Assembly: GCA_900752445.1 (NCBI GenBank)
Contig: CAADVN010000240.1
Coordinates: 1-22,027 of the forward strand
Origin: an uncultured Oscillospiraceae bacterium
GTDB taxonomy: Bacteria; Bacillota; Clostridia; Oscillospirales; Oscillospiraceae
DNA: 22,027 nucleotides
Reading direction: 5' to 3'
Shown: positions 13,579 to 21,701 of the stretch, one piece after another
Layout: every line of letters begins with the position of its first letter
Position numbering within the stretch: the first letter of the stretch is position 1
Translations under genes and position numbers: made by a program
The notes under the pieces: generated by a model
Told to the model about the DNA's origin: nothing
The model's input: the letters and a program-made list of their open reading frames with translations, nothing else
Database searches by the model: none

Positions 13579-14451
13579 TCAGTTTCTTCTGTCCGACAGA
13601 CGAAGGGCCAGCTCCGCGAGGAAGTCCGAGCCAAGCTCCGTCGCCAGTTCCACCGCGAGCTGTGTGAGCCGCTCCACCATCTGCGCGCACCGCTCCTCGC
13701 CGTAGAGCGACATGAAGGTGAGCTTTCCCTCCTCGGCGTCCGAGCCTATGGGCTTGCCCAGCTCCGCCTCTGTGCTCAGGACGTCCAGCATGTCGTCGCG
13801 TATCTGGAAGGCCGCGCCCAGCGCCGCGCCGTAGCGGAGCGCGAGCTCGGTCTTATCCTCGCCCGCCCCGGCTGCCGCCGCGCCCATGGCGCAGGCCGCG
13901 GACAGCAGGCTGCCCGTCTTGCGGCCCTGCAGGTCGCTGAGCCAATCCTCGTCCTCCGGGTGTTCCGCGAGCATGTCCATGAACTGCCCGCCGCAGATGC
14001 CGTCCACGCCCGCGGCGTCCGCCAGGTGCTCCGCGCAGGCCGCGCGCCGCTCCGCCGGCAGCTCCGAGCGCAATATCGTCCCGAACGCCTCGGCCTGAAG
14101 CGCGTCGCCCGCCAGCACCGCCGTGCACTCGCCGTAGACCCTGTGGTTCGTGGGCTTGCCCCGCCGCAGGTCGTCGTCGTCCATACAGGGCAGGTCGTCG
14201 TGGATGAGGCTGTAGGTGTGGAGCATCTCCACCGCGCAGGCCACGGGCAGCGCCGCCTCGATATCCCCGCCGCAGACGCGGCAGAACTCCAGCACCAACG
14301 CGGGCCGCAGCCGCTTGCCGCCCGCCGTCAGGCTGTAGTCCATGGCCTCCAGCAGCCCGTCAAAGGGCAGGCCCTTTTTCCCGCCGAAATACGCCTTCAG
14401 CGCCGGCTCTATCATGCCGAGGTACTCCGCGTACCTCTCGTCGAAGCTCAT
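13579..14451 (-). CDS. ispA: Farnesyl (short-chain polyprenyl) diphosphate synthase
   Basis: Condenses dimethylallyl or geranyl diphosphate with isopentenyl diphosphate, making the C15 (possibly C20) precursor for longer isoprenoids such as quinones and the cell-wall lipid carrier. The 290 residues show GGKRLRP at 44-50, the first Asp-rich motif DDLPCMDDDDLRRG from 85, with two extra residues as in bacterial FPP synthases, GRKTG near 176 and the second motif DDMLD at 219-223. Tyr80 five residues before the first Asp, in HTYSLIHDD, is as in E. coli IspA and suits a C15 product, but a geranylgeranyl product cannot be excluded. Its ATG shares ATGA with the xseB stop. A terminator follows and dxs lies beyond it. 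Confidence 0.95.
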   Translation of the reverse strand: MSFDERYAEYLGMIEPALKAYFGGKKGLPFDGLLEAMDYSLTAGGKRLRPALVLEFCRVCGGDIEAALPVACAVEMLHTYSLIHDDLPCMDDDDLRRGKPTNHRVYGECTAVLAGDALQAEAFGTILRSELPAERRAACAEHLADAAGVDGICGGQFMDMLAEHPEDEDWLSDLQGRKTGSLLSAACAMGAAAAGAGEDKTELALRYGAALGAAFQIRDDMLDVLSTEAELGKPIGSDAEEGKLTFMSLYGEERCAQMVERLTQLAVELATELGSDFLAELALRLSDRRN

Positions 14452-14684
14452 TCGCCCGCCTCCTCGAAGGGCAGCTCCTCCGGCTCGCCCTCCGGGCCCT
14501 TGCGGAGCTTCACGACCTTCTGCTCAGCCTCGTCGAGCTCCTTGGTGCAGGCCCTGATGAGCGCCGCGCCCTCCTCGAAGAGCTTGAGCGAATCAGCCAG
14601 CGGCGCGTCACCCTTTTCCAGCGTGCGCACGACCTCGCCCAGCCGCGCGAGCTGATCTTCAAACGTCTTTTTCTTTCCTGCCAC
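14448..14684 (-). CDS. xseB: Exodeoxyribonuclease VII small subunit
   Basis: Small coiled-coil subunit that binds several copies per XseA to form the single-strand-specific exonuclease VII. The 78 residues contain the family pattern FEDQLARLGEVVRTLEKGDAPLADSLKLFEEG and a helical, charged second half with a short acidic tail. The start is a GTG at 14682-14684 with a GGAGG site 8 bases upstream; this places it 26 bases inside the xseA 3' end. It ends in ATGA overlapping ispA. Confidence 0.95.
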   Translation of the reverse strand: MAGKKKTFEDQLARLGEVVRTLEKGDAPLADSLKLFEEGAALIRACTKELDEAEQKVVKLRKGPEGEPEELPFEEAGE

Positions 14685-15897
14685 TGCTTTTTCCTCCGTT
14701 CACGCTCTCGACAAGGCAGTCCGCCTCGCCCTTGGCCAGCCTGAGGCTCAGCCTGTCGCCCGGCCTCAGCTGCCCTGCCTCCTTCACGGCCCGGCCCTCG
14801 GAGTCCAGGGCTATGGAATACCCGCGCCCGAGCACCTTCAATGGGCTCAGCGCATCCAGCTTCGCCGCCAGGGCCGCAAACTGCTGCCGCTCCCGCCCCA
14901 GCTTCCGCGTAGCAGCAGAGTCCAGCCTCAGCCGTATCGAATCCAGCTCCAGCCGCCTCTGGTCTATGAAGCCCGTCGGGCTGCGCATGACCCTGCGCGA
15001 GCCGAGCTCCTCCAGCCGCTTCCTCCGTTCCCTGATGCCGCGGTCCACCGCCTGGTCCAGCCTCGCGCGCGCCGACATTATGGCCTCGCGCAGCTCGGAC
15101 ATGTCCGGAGCCGCCAGCTCCGCCGCGTTCGACGGCGTCGCCGCGCGCAGGTCGGCCACATAATCCGCTATCGTCACGTCAGGCTCGTGCCCCACCGCCG
15201 AGATGACCGGCAGCTCGCTCTCGTATATCGCCCGGGCGACCCGCTCGTCGTTGAAGGCCCAGAGGTCCTCTATGGAGCCGCCGCCCCGGCCCGTTATAAT
15301 GACGTCCGCGACCTTGTACCTGTTCGCGTACCTTATCGCCCCGACTATCTCCGGCGGGGCCTCGACGCCCTGCACCCGTACCGGCAGCAGTATGACCTTC
15401 GCCACCGGCCAGCGCTTCCTGAGCACTCTGATGATATCGTGCACCGCCGCGCCCGCGGACGAGGTGATGACCGCGATGCGCTCCGGGTAGCGCGGGATGG
15501 GCTTCTTGTGCGCCGGGTCGAACAGGCCCTCGCGCTGCAGCTTTTCCTTCAGCTGCTCGAAGGCCACCTGCAGGTCGCCCGCGCCCTCGGGCATTATGTC
15601 CTCGCAGTAGAGCTGGTAGGCCCCGTCCCGCGGATACACCGAGACGCGGCCCCAGACCGTGACGCCCATGCCGCTCTCCGGCCTGAAGCGCAGCTTCGAG
15701 GCCGCAAACCGGAACATGACGCAGCGCAGGCTGGATTCAGCGTCCTTGAGCGTGAAATAGTGGTGCCCCGAGGGGTACACCTTGTAGTTCGACAGCTCGC
15801 CGCGCACGCAGACGGAGCCGAGCACGGGGTCGGACTCGATGAGCCCCTTTATCCTCGCGTTCAGCTCCGATACTGTCAGCGCATCCTGCCCGGTCAT
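14659..15897 (-). CDS. xseA: Exodeoxyribonuclease VII large subunit
   Basis: Catalytic subunit of exonuclease VII, which degrades single-stranded DNA from both ends. The 412 residues start with an OB-fold region (VSELNARIKGLIESDPVLGSVCVRGELSNYK, about 8-100). The catalytic core follows: IAVITSSAGAAVHD near 132, GRGGGSIEDLWAFNDE near 187, and SAVGHEPDVTIADYVADLRAATPSNAAEL near 216. A long helical coiled-coil arm follows, rich in Arg, Glu and Leu (about 255-340), to which XseB attaches, and then a short beta C-terminal part. The ATG shares ATGA with the nusB stop. xseB begins inside its last codons. Confidence 0.97.
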   Translation of the reverse strand: MTGQDALTVSELNARIKGLIESDPVLGSVCVRGELSNYKVYPSGHHYFTLKDAESSLRCVMFRFAASKLRFRPESGMGVTVWGRVSVYPRDGAYQLYCEDIMPEGAGDLQVAFEQLKEKLQREGLFDPAHKKPIPRYPERIAVITSSAGAAVHDIIRVLRKRWPVAKVILLPVRVQGVEAPPEIVGAIRYANRYKVADVIITGRGGGSIEDLWAFNDERVARAIYESELPVISAVGHEPDVTIADYVADLRAATPSNAAELAAPDMSELREAIMSARARLDQAVDRGIRERRKRLEELGSRRVMRSPTGFIDQRRLELDSIRLRLDSAATRKLGRERQQFAALAAKLDALSPLKVLGRGYSIALDSEGRAVKEAGQLRPGDRLSLRLAKGEADCLVESVNGGKSSGRKEKDV

Positions 15898-16352
15898 TCT
15901 GCGTTCTCCGGCGCCAGGCCCTCGCCGCGCACGAAGCCGCCCAGCACGCCGTTTATGAAGGCCACGGTCTCCGGCTCCTCATAGCGCTTGGCGAGCTCCA
16001 CAGCCTCGTTTATGGCGGCGCCAACAGGCGCATCCTCTATGTACAGCACCTCGGCTATGGCGCAGCGCAGCACGGCCGCAGCGGTCCTCGTTATCCGCTC
16101 CGGCCTCCAGCCCTTCGCGTATTTCTCGATATAGCCGTCGAGCTCCGGGCGCTTCTCCCGGCAGAGCCCCAGCAGCCTCCTTATATACTCCAGGCTCGGG
16201 CCCTCGGGCCGCTCAGAGAACAGCTCGTCCTCAGCGGCCAGAGTCTCGAAATGCTCCGGCTCCAAAAAATCTTCCAGCAGCGTGTCCGAATCCGAAGCCG
16301 CCTGCGCGTATATCAGCCGTATCGCCAGCTCCCTGGCCTTCGTCCTCGTCAT
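15894..16352 (-). CDS. nusB: Transcription antitermination protein NusB
   Basis: RNA-binding factor that with NusE (S10) recognises boxA and supports rRNA antitermination. The 152 residues show the family start RTKARELAIRLIYA, the helical middle, and the C-terminal signature TRTAAAVLRCAIAEVLYIEDAPVGAAINEAVELAKRYEEPETVAFINGVLGGF. The ATG at 16350-16352 overlaps the Asp23 stop by one base in TGATG; a GTG immediately upstream would add one residue. The stop overlaps xseA in ATGA. Confidence 0.97.
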   Translation of the reverse strand: MTRTKARELAIRLIYAQAASDSDTLLEDFLEPEHFETLAAEDELFSERPEGPSLEYIRRLLGLCREKRPELDGYIEKYAKGWRPERITRTAAAVLRCAIAEVLYIEDAPVGAAINEAVELAKRYEEPETVAFINGVLGGFVRGEGLAPENAE

Positions 16353-16714
16353 CACTTGTCAAAGGCCACGCCGGAGACGTGCACGTTCACGACGGGCGCG
16401 CCCATGCCGGTCATGGACTCCACCGCGCCGGTAACGGTCTCCTGCACCTGCTTTGCCACGCTCACCACGTTCGAGCCGTAGCGCACCATGATGATGACGT
16501 CCACCGTGATGACGCCGTCGTTTATCTGCACCTTTACGCCCTTAGACGGTGACTTGATGCCCAGCAGCTCCGCAAGCTCCGCCCCGGCATTGTTCACGAG
16601 CGAGGCCACTCCGTCTATTTCGTTGACAGCCGCCCTCACCATCGAGACCAGCACGTCCTCGGAGATGTTGATGCTGCCCTTCTCGTCCTTGCAGGTGATA
16701 TAGTTTTCGCCCAT
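16352..16714 (-). CDS. Asp23/Gls24 family envelope stress-related protein
   Basis: Member of the Asp23/Gls24 (DUF322, YqhY-like) family found in Bacillota upstream of nusB. Family members are linked to envelope stress, and YqhY in B. subtilis to acetyl-CoA carboxylase activity; the biochemical role is not settled. The 120 residues include KGSINISEDVLVSMVRAAVNEIDGVASL and, near the end, VVSVAKQVQETVTGAVESMTGMGAPVVNVHVSGV, both typical. No signal peptide or membrane segment is seen. The ATG at 16712-16714 is preferred over the open frame to 16756 because AAGGAGG stands 8 bases upstream and the promoter -10 lies just beyond. It is the first gene of the unit. Confidence 0.93.
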   Translation of the reverse strand: MGENYITCKDEKGSINISEDVLVSMVRAAVNEIDGVASLVNNAGAELAELLGIKSPSKGVKVQINDGVITVDVIIMVRYGSNVVSVAKQVQETVTGAVESMTGMGAPVVNVHVSGVAFDK

Positions 16715-16744
16715 GGCGTTTACCTCCTTACATAATAGCAACAC

Positions 16745-16753
16745 AGTATACCA
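16745..16753 (-). promoter_or_regulatory. Extended -10 promoter for the Asp23-nusB unit
   Basis: On the minus strand TGG precedes TATACT (16745-16750), forming a TGnTATACT extended -10 element. No good -35 box is seen at the proper distance, as is common with extended -10 promoters. It lies between the galM stop and the Asp23 ribosome site. No terminator for galM is visible, so read-through may add to this promoter. Confidence 0.6.
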
Positions 16754-16788
16754 CAAGCTCCGCCGAAAATAAAGACATTTTTCGCCTG

Positions 16789-17817
16789 TCAGGCCCTTGT
16801 TCCGAAGCGGTATACGGTTTTGCTCACAAACCCGTCCCCCGCACGCAGCACCGCGGAGGGGAAGTTCGGGTGGTGTGCTGCGTCAGGGAAATGCTGGGTC
16901 TCGAGGCAGAAGCCCTGCCTGTTACCGTAGGCCGCGCCGCCCTTGCCTGCGGGCAGGCCCTCCATGAAGTTGCCGGTATACAGCTGCACGCCGGGCATCG
17001 TGGTCAGCGCCTCCAGCGTTATGCCCGTCTCCGGCGAATACGCCGAGGCTGCGTGCCTCAGGCTGCCGTCCGCGCCGTCTATGGCGTAGTTGTGGTCAAA
17101 GCCGCCGCCGAGCCGCAGTGCCTCGAAGTCCAGGTTCACCCTGTCGCCTATCCGCACCGGCTCGCGCAGGTCCATGGGCGTGCCCGTCACGTCCGCGAGC
17201 TCGCCCGTGGGTATGAGGCCCGCGTCCGTCGGCGTATAGCGCGAGGCGTTTATGCTCACGTACTGCCCCTCCACGCTGCCGGAGTCGTGCCCGTTCAGGT
17301 TGAAATAGGCGTGGTTCGTCAGATTGCAGAGCGTGTCCGCGTCCGAGACCGCCTCATAGCTTATGCCCAGCTCGTCCGGCCCCAGCTCATAGCAGACCCG
17401 CACCTCGAGCCTGCCGGGGTAGCCCTCCTCGCCGTCCGGGCTCGTGAGCGCAAGCACGAGCCGCGTATCGCTGCGCTCCTCTATCCGCCACAGCCGGGCG
17501 TTGAAGCCGCGCCCGCCGCCGTGCAGGGAGTTTTCCCCATCGTTCTTAAAGAGCTCATACCGCCTCCCGCCGAGCTCGAAGCGGGCGCCTGCGATGCGGT
17601 TCGCGACCCTGCCCACGAGCGCGCCGAGATACGCGCCCTGGTTCTCATAGTCCTCCAGCCTGTCGAAGCCGAGCACGACGTCCGTGCCCCGGCCCGTCCT
17701 GTCCGGCACCGTCAGCGAGCGCAGCGCGCCGCCGTAGGTGATTATCTCGCAGGACATCCGCCCGTTCTCCAGCCCGACGCACTGCGCTGCGCCGAAGTCC
17801 CTGATATGACCGCCCAT
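16789..17817 (-). CDS. galM: Aldose 1-epimerase (galactose mutarotase)
   Basis: Interconverts alpha and beta anomers of galactose or glucose in the cytoplasm. The 342 residues show VGRVANRIAGARFELGG near 68-84, the substrate-loop motif NSLHGGGRGFNARLW near 98, the catalytic His in LTNHAYFNLNGH near 167, GGFDHNYAID near 230 and the QLYTGNFMEG and FCLETQHFPDA segments near the end, where the catalytic Glu lies. Start choice: the ATG at 17815-17817 has GAGGAGG 6 bases upstream, better than the open frame to 17844, which would overlap trkH. It begins 11 bases after the trkH stop, so it is probably co-transcribed with the potassium genes, with no clear functional link. No other galactose gene is in view. 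Confidence 0.94.
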   Translation of the reverse strand: MGGHIRDFGAAQCVGLENGRMSCEIITYGGALRSLTVPDRTGRGTDVVLGFDRLEDYENQGAYLGALVGRVANRIAGARFELGGRRYELFKNDGENSLHGGGRGFNARLWRIEERSDTRLVLALTSPDGEEGYPGRLEVRVCYELGPDELGISYEAVSDADTLCNLTNHAYFNLNGHDSGSVEGQYVSINASRYTPTDAGLIPTGELADVTGTPMDLREPVRIGDRVNLDFEALRLGGGFDHNYAIDGADGSLRHAASAYSPETGITLEALTTMPGVQLYTGNFMEGLPAGKGGAAYGNRQGFCLETQHFPDAAHHPNFPSAVLRAGDGFVSKTVYRFGTRA

Positions 17818-17828
17818 GGTCCGCCTCC

Positions 17829-19268
17829 TCAATTTCTCCGCCACGTCGAGGGCAGGAACAGAATAAGCATCGGGTATATCTCAAGCCTGCCCACCAGCAT
17901 GTCGAAGGAGAGCAGAAGCTTGGAAAAGTCCGAGAACATCTCATAGTTGCCCATAGGCCCCACCAGGCCTATGCCCGGGCCGATATTCGAGATGCAGGCC
18001 GCGACGGCGGAAAAGTTCGTCTCCAGATCAAAGCCGTCCAGAGACACGGCCAGCGTGGACAGGAAGGTGATGCTGATATACATGGCGAAGAACACCAGCG
18101 TGCAGCGTATAGTGGTGGGGTCCACGCTCTGGCCGCTCATCCTCACAGCCACGGTGCGCCGCGGGTTGAGCATCTTGCCGAGCTCCTCAGCCGCGGCCCT
18201 GGCGAGTATGACTATCCTCGAGACCTTCAGCCCGCCGCCCGTGCTGCCCGCCGAGGCGCCCGTGAACATCAGCAGTATCAGCATCGCCTTGGAATACGCC
18301 GGCCAGTGGTTGAAGTCCGCCGTGGCAAAGCCCGTGGTCGTCATCACCGACGAGACCTGGAAGTACGAATACCTCATCGCCTGCCAGAAGCCGCCGTATT
18401 CGTCCATGATGTTCAGCGCTATCGTTATGGTGCCGAAGGCCGCAAAGCCCAGATACAGATGCAGCTCCGAATCCCGCAGCGCGGGCCGGAACTTCCGCAT
18501 GAGCAGCAGAAAGTAGATGCTGAAGTTCACGCCGAAGAGCAGCATGAAGGTACCCGTGACGATGTCGATATACACGCTGTCATAGTAGCCTATGGACAGG
18601 GCCTTCACGCTGAAGCCGCCCGTACCCGCCGTGGCCATCGCGTGGTTTATGGAGTCGAAGAAGGGCATGCCGCCCAGGCAGAGCAGGACGATGAGTATGA
18701 CGGTCAGCGCGATGTAGATGAGATACGTGATGGCCGAACTGTGCCTTATCCTCGGCACCAGCTTGCCCACCTGCGGGCCCGGTACCTCGGCGCGCATTAT
18801 GTGCATGCTCCGCTCCTCCGAGAGCGGCAGCCCCGCCATGATGAAAACCAGCACGCCCATGCCGCCTATCCAGTGCGAGAGGCTGCGCCACAGCAGCGAG
18901 GCCTTGCTCAGCTCCTCGACGTTCACGAGTATCGACGCGCCCGTCGTCGTAAAGCCCGAGACTATCTCGAAAAAGGCGTCCACATAGCTCGGTATCTCGC
19001 CGGAAAACACAAAGGGCAGCGCGCCCACAAGGCTCATCAGCAGCCATGACAGCGCAACAGAAACAAAGCCCTCCCTCGCGTACAGGTCGGAATGCTTCAG
19101 CTTGGGCAGCGTGAGCAGCGCCGCCAGCGCCGCCGCTATCAGTATGGTCAGCAAAAAGCCGACCGCGCTCTCGCCATAGACCGCGGCCGTGAGTACAGGC
19201 CCGAGCATGAGCGCCGCCTCGACGCCCATGACCCGGCCCAGTATTTTTGATATCATCCTGTAATTCAT
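17829..19268 (-). CDS. trkH: Trk-type potassium uptake membrane protein TrkH
   Basis: Integral membrane subunit that forms the potassium pathway of a Trk/Ktr system. The 479 residues contain the four pore loops of the family, each with its filter glycine: GFTTTGAS near 105, ATAGTGGFS near 216, TTTGFAT near 320 and NIGPGIG near 432. These are separated by about ten hydrophobic segments, including MNYRMISKILGRVMGVEAAL at the start. SGASAGSTGGGLKVSR-like text (GASAGSTGGGLKVSR near 341) is a TrkH hallmark. Its ATG shares ATGA with the trkA stop, so ring and channel subunits are made together. The protein ends in a short cytoplasmic basic tail. KtrB is a related name; the length favours TrkH. Confidence 0.95.
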   Translation of the reverse strand: MNYRMISKILGRVMGVEAALMLGPVLTAAVYGESAVGFLLTILIAAALAALLTLPKLKHSDLYAREGFVSVALSWLLMSLVGALPFVFSGEIPSYVDAFFEIVSGFTTTGASILVNVEELSKASLLWRSLSHWIGGMGVLVFIMAGLPLSEERSMHIMRAEVPGPQVGKLVPRIRHSSAITYLIYIALTVILIVLLCLGGMPFFDSINHAMATAGTGGFSVKALSIGYYDSVYIDIVTGTFMLLFGVNFSIYFLLLMRKFRPALRDSELHLYLGFAAFGTITIALNIMDEYGGFWQAMRYSYFQVSSVMTTTGFATADFNHWPAYSKAMLILLMFTGASAGSTGGGLKVSRIVILARAAAEELGKMLNPRRTVAVRMSGQSVDPTTIRCTLVFFAMYISITFLSTLAVSLDGFDLETNFSAVAACISNIGPGIGLVGPMGNYEMFSDFSKLLLSFDMLVGRLEIYPMLILFLPSTWRRN

Positions 19269-20638
19269 CGGGCAGCCTGCTCCTCAAATATGTCGCCGAA
19301 CTGCTGTACGCCGAACTTCGTAGTGACTGCGATGACGCTGTCATGCCTGCGTATGCTGTCATTGCCGCCGGGGATGATGCAGTCGTTGCCACGGATGATC
19401 GCGCCCAGCAGCGCATCGCGCCTGATCCTCAGGTCCTTGAGCGGTATGCCCAGCCTGTCGGCGTCGTTCCTGATGAAGAACTCCAGCACCTCTGCCTTGC
19501 CGTCAGCTATCTCGTGCAGCGACTCGATGCCGCTCGCGTCTATGGAGTTCTGCATGGCGCGCACATAGCTCACTATGCCGTCCGCCGCGATATTCTTCGG
19601 CGTCACGAAGCTGTCCAGCTTGTGCGAATCCACCATGCGGCGGAAGCAGTCGTCGTTCACCTTGGTTATCACCTTGCCCACGCCGCTGCTCGAGGCGAAC
19701 ATGGAGGTGATGATGTTGTCCTGGTCGCTGCCCGTCAGCGCCACGAAGGCGTCCGTGCGGCGGATGCCCTCCTCCTCCAGGAGGCGCGGGTTCGTGCCGT
19801 CGCCCAGCAGCACCTCAGCCCGGGGCAGTATGCCCTTTATTATCTCGCAGTGCTCCTGGCTGCGCTCAACTATCTTGACCCTCATGCCCGCGTCCAGCAG
19901 CTGCGAGCCCAGGTAGAGCGAGATGCGGCTGCCGCCCAGTATCATGACGTCCTTCACGCTGCGCTTGTAGGTGCCCGTGGCCTTGAAGAAAGAGCTCATG
20001 GCCGCCGGCGCACCGACGACGTTCACCACATCGCCCGCCTGGAGCACACTGTCGCCCTTGGGTATGATGACGTTCCCGTCCCGCTCCACGGCGCAGACCA
20101 GTATGCCGCTGCCGTAGCGGTCGCGCAGCTTCAAAAGCCTCAGCCCGCAGAGGGGATTGCCCTCCTGCAGCGTGAAGCCCACCATCTCAGCCCGGCCCTT
20201 CGCAAAGGACTCCACCTTCGCCGCCGAGGGAAAACGCAGTATACGCGATATCTCCGCCGCCGCGGCCTGCTCCGGGTTCAGCACCAGCGAGAGCCCCAGC
20301 TCGTCCTTCAGGAACACCATCTGCCGGAAATATTCCATCGTGCGCACGCGCGCGACGGTGTTCTTCACGCCCAGCTTCTTGCCCGTGAGGCAGCAGAGCA
20401 TGTTCACAGAGTCGTCGCTCGTCACGGCGATGAGCAGGTCCGCGTCGCCCACGCCCGCCTCTGTCAGCACGGTATAATCCGCGCCGTTGCCGAAGAGCAC
20501 CATGGCGTCCACACAGTTCGAGACCTCACCGAGCCTGCCGGCGTCATTGTCCACGACTGTGATGTCGTGCCCCTCCTCTGCAAGACGGGCCGCGATCTCC
20601 TGGCCCATCCTGCCCGCGCCGACGAGTATGATCTTCAT
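19265..20638 (-). CDS. trkA: Trk potassium uptake regulatory protein TrkA
   Basis: Cytoplasmic nucleotide-binding ring that gates TrkH. The 457 residues have two tandem RCK units, as in TrkA rather than the single-unit KtrA. The first has the dinucleotide motif VGAGRMG at 6-12 and an acidic strand end VVDND near 29; its RCK_C region follows about residue 140-215. The second repeats the fold with VMILGGSRIS near 232 and IVERS near 257, then a second RCK_C part rich in hydrophobic strands. The GGGAGAG site and ATG lie 25 bases after the exonuclease gene, with no promoter of its own visible. It overlaps trkH by four bases. Confidence 0.96.
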   Translation of the reverse strand: MKIILVGAGRMGQEIAARLAEEGHDITVVDNDAGRLGEVSNCVDAMVLFGNGADYTVLTEAGVGDADLLIAVTSDDSVNMLCCLTGKKLGVKNTVARVRTMEYFRQMVFLKDELGLSLVLNPEQAAAAEISRILRFPSAAKVESFAKGRAEMVGFTLQEGNPLCGLRLLKLRDRYGSGILVCAVERDGNVIIPKGDSVLQAGDVVNVVGAPAAMSSFFKATGTYKRSVKDVMILGGSRISLYLGSQLLDAGMRVKIVERSQEHCEIIKGILPRAEVLLGDGTNPRLLEEEGIRRTDAFVALTGSDQDNIITSMFASSSGVGKVITKVNDDCFRRMVDSHKLDSFVTPKNIAADGIVSYVRAMQNSIDASGIESLHEIADGKAEVLEFFIRNDADRLGIPLKDLRIRRDALLGAIIRGNDCIIPGGNDSIRRHDSVIAVTTKFGVQQFGDIFEEQAAR

Positions 20639-20663
20639 AAGTCACTACTCTCCCTGTTTTATC

Positions 20664-21641
20664 TCAAATATTGCTTCCCAGCTTCTTGCGCCGCCTGCGG
20701 CCCCTGCCGCGGCTGCGGGGCTGCGAGGACTTCGCCGCATAAAAGCTCTGCATGCTCTCGTCCGCCCTGTAGGCCAGGCGCCCCGCGGAATAGCCCTCCT
20801 CCGTGTGCTTGAACTTTATCCGCAGCAGCAGCTTGCCGTCCTGCGGGCACTCGGCCAGGCACATGTACCTGTGGTCGCCCTGGTTCACCCACTTTGAAAA
20901 CTCCAGCGCAGCGCCGCATATCGGGCAGGCAGGGGCGGCCAGCTTCGCGTCCGCAAAGGCGTCCCCCTTCGAGACATAGCCCGTGAACGCCGCCTGGTCT
21001 ATGGGCTCTGGCAGGTCGCGGCGCGGCTTCTTCTCCTTCGCGCTCCTGCGCGCGAGCAGCTCCACCGCGTGCTCATACTGCTCCATGCCCTCCGCCATGT
21101 CCAGCTTCGAGCACACCAGCCCCGTATTATATGCGTCGCCCAGCGCGTCGTGCGCCACACGCGTCTGCTCTATGCCGAAATGCTCCATCGCCGTCGCCAG
21201 CGACTTCTGGTTCTTGTCCCCGTCCGTCTGAAGGTTATATATGAGCTGAAGGTTCACCCAGCCCGCTATCCAGTCCCAGTCCAGGTCGTGGATGATGATG
21301 TTCTGCTCCATGATGCCCTGGTCGTCATAGCCCCAGGTCAGGAAGGTCACGCCCTCGCCGCACCACTCGCGGAACTGCCGGAAGGCCTCGGGAAAGCTCA
21401 CCCCGTGGCTCAGCCGCTCCTTGTCGAAGCCGGTGAGCTTCTTGACCTTGTAATGCATCCTCTTGAAGTAGACGGGCTTTACGTCTATCTGGAATTCCTC
21501 GCCGGGCGTCATGTCCTCGTTCAGGCGCACCGCGCCGATCTGGATTATCTCGCCCCGGAGATGTATGGGCAGCTTGTTGAATACGGAGGAATTGGAGTTC
21601 ATGGCCTGGTTCCACTCCAAGTCCACCACCACATAATTCAT
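20664..21641 (-). CDS. DEDDh-type 3'-5' exonuclease with C-terminal zinc ribbon and basic tail
   Basis: Predicted metal-dependent 3'-5' exonuclease of the KapD/ERI-like DEDDh branch. Residues 1-190 carry the four acidic ligands and general base: Asp7 and Glu9 in VVDLEWN, Asp106 in TWGYDD, and His164 and Asp169 in AHDALGDA. After a linker, residues 239-265 form a likely zinc ribbon: Cys239, Cys242, Cys261 and Cys265 (CPIC and CLAEC). The last 18 residues are very basic (RSRGRGRRRRKK), suited to binding nucleic acid. A GGGGAAGG site precedes the ATG, which lies about 25 bases from the predicted transcript start. It heads the unit with trkA. Whether the substrate is RNA or DNA cannot be told; the ERI-like relation and basic tail lean towards structured RNA. 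Confidence 0.85.
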   Translation of the reverse strand: MNYVVVDLEWNQAMNSNSSVFNKLPIHLRGEIIQIGAVRLNEDMTPGEEFQIDVKPVYFKRMHYKVKKLTGFDKERLSHGVSFPEAFRQFREWCGEGVTFLTWGYDDQGIMEQNIIIHDLDWDWIAGWVNLQLIYNLQTDGDKNQKSLATAMEHFGIEQTRVAHDALGDAYNTGLVCSKLDMAEGMEQYEHAVELLARRSAKEKKPRRDLPEPIDQAAFTGYVSKGDAFADAKLAAPACPICGAALEFSKWVNQGDHRYMCLAECPQDGKLLLRIKFKHTEEGYSAGRLAYRADESMQSFYAAKSSQPRSRGRGRRRRKKLGSNI

Positions 21642-21672
21642 AAGAATACCTTCCCCTTTACCAAGTCAGACT

Positions 21673-21701
21673 ATTATAGCACAGCCCCATCCATATATCA
21701 A
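21673..21701 (-). promoter_or_regulatory. Sigma-A promoter for the exonuclease-trk unit
   Basis: On the minus strand TTGATA (21696-21701) and a perfect TATAAT (21673-21678) are exactly 17 bases apart, with TGC before the -10 as an extended element. The -35 box overlaps the lgt stop codon, and no terminator separates lgt from it. Confidence 0.88.

Noticed and set aside
19247..20812. 521-codon plus-strand open frame opposite trkA
   Set aside because: It is an antisense shadow typical of GC-rich DNA: rich in His, Arg, Ala and Val, matches no family I know, and trkA on the other strand has clear RCK motifs.
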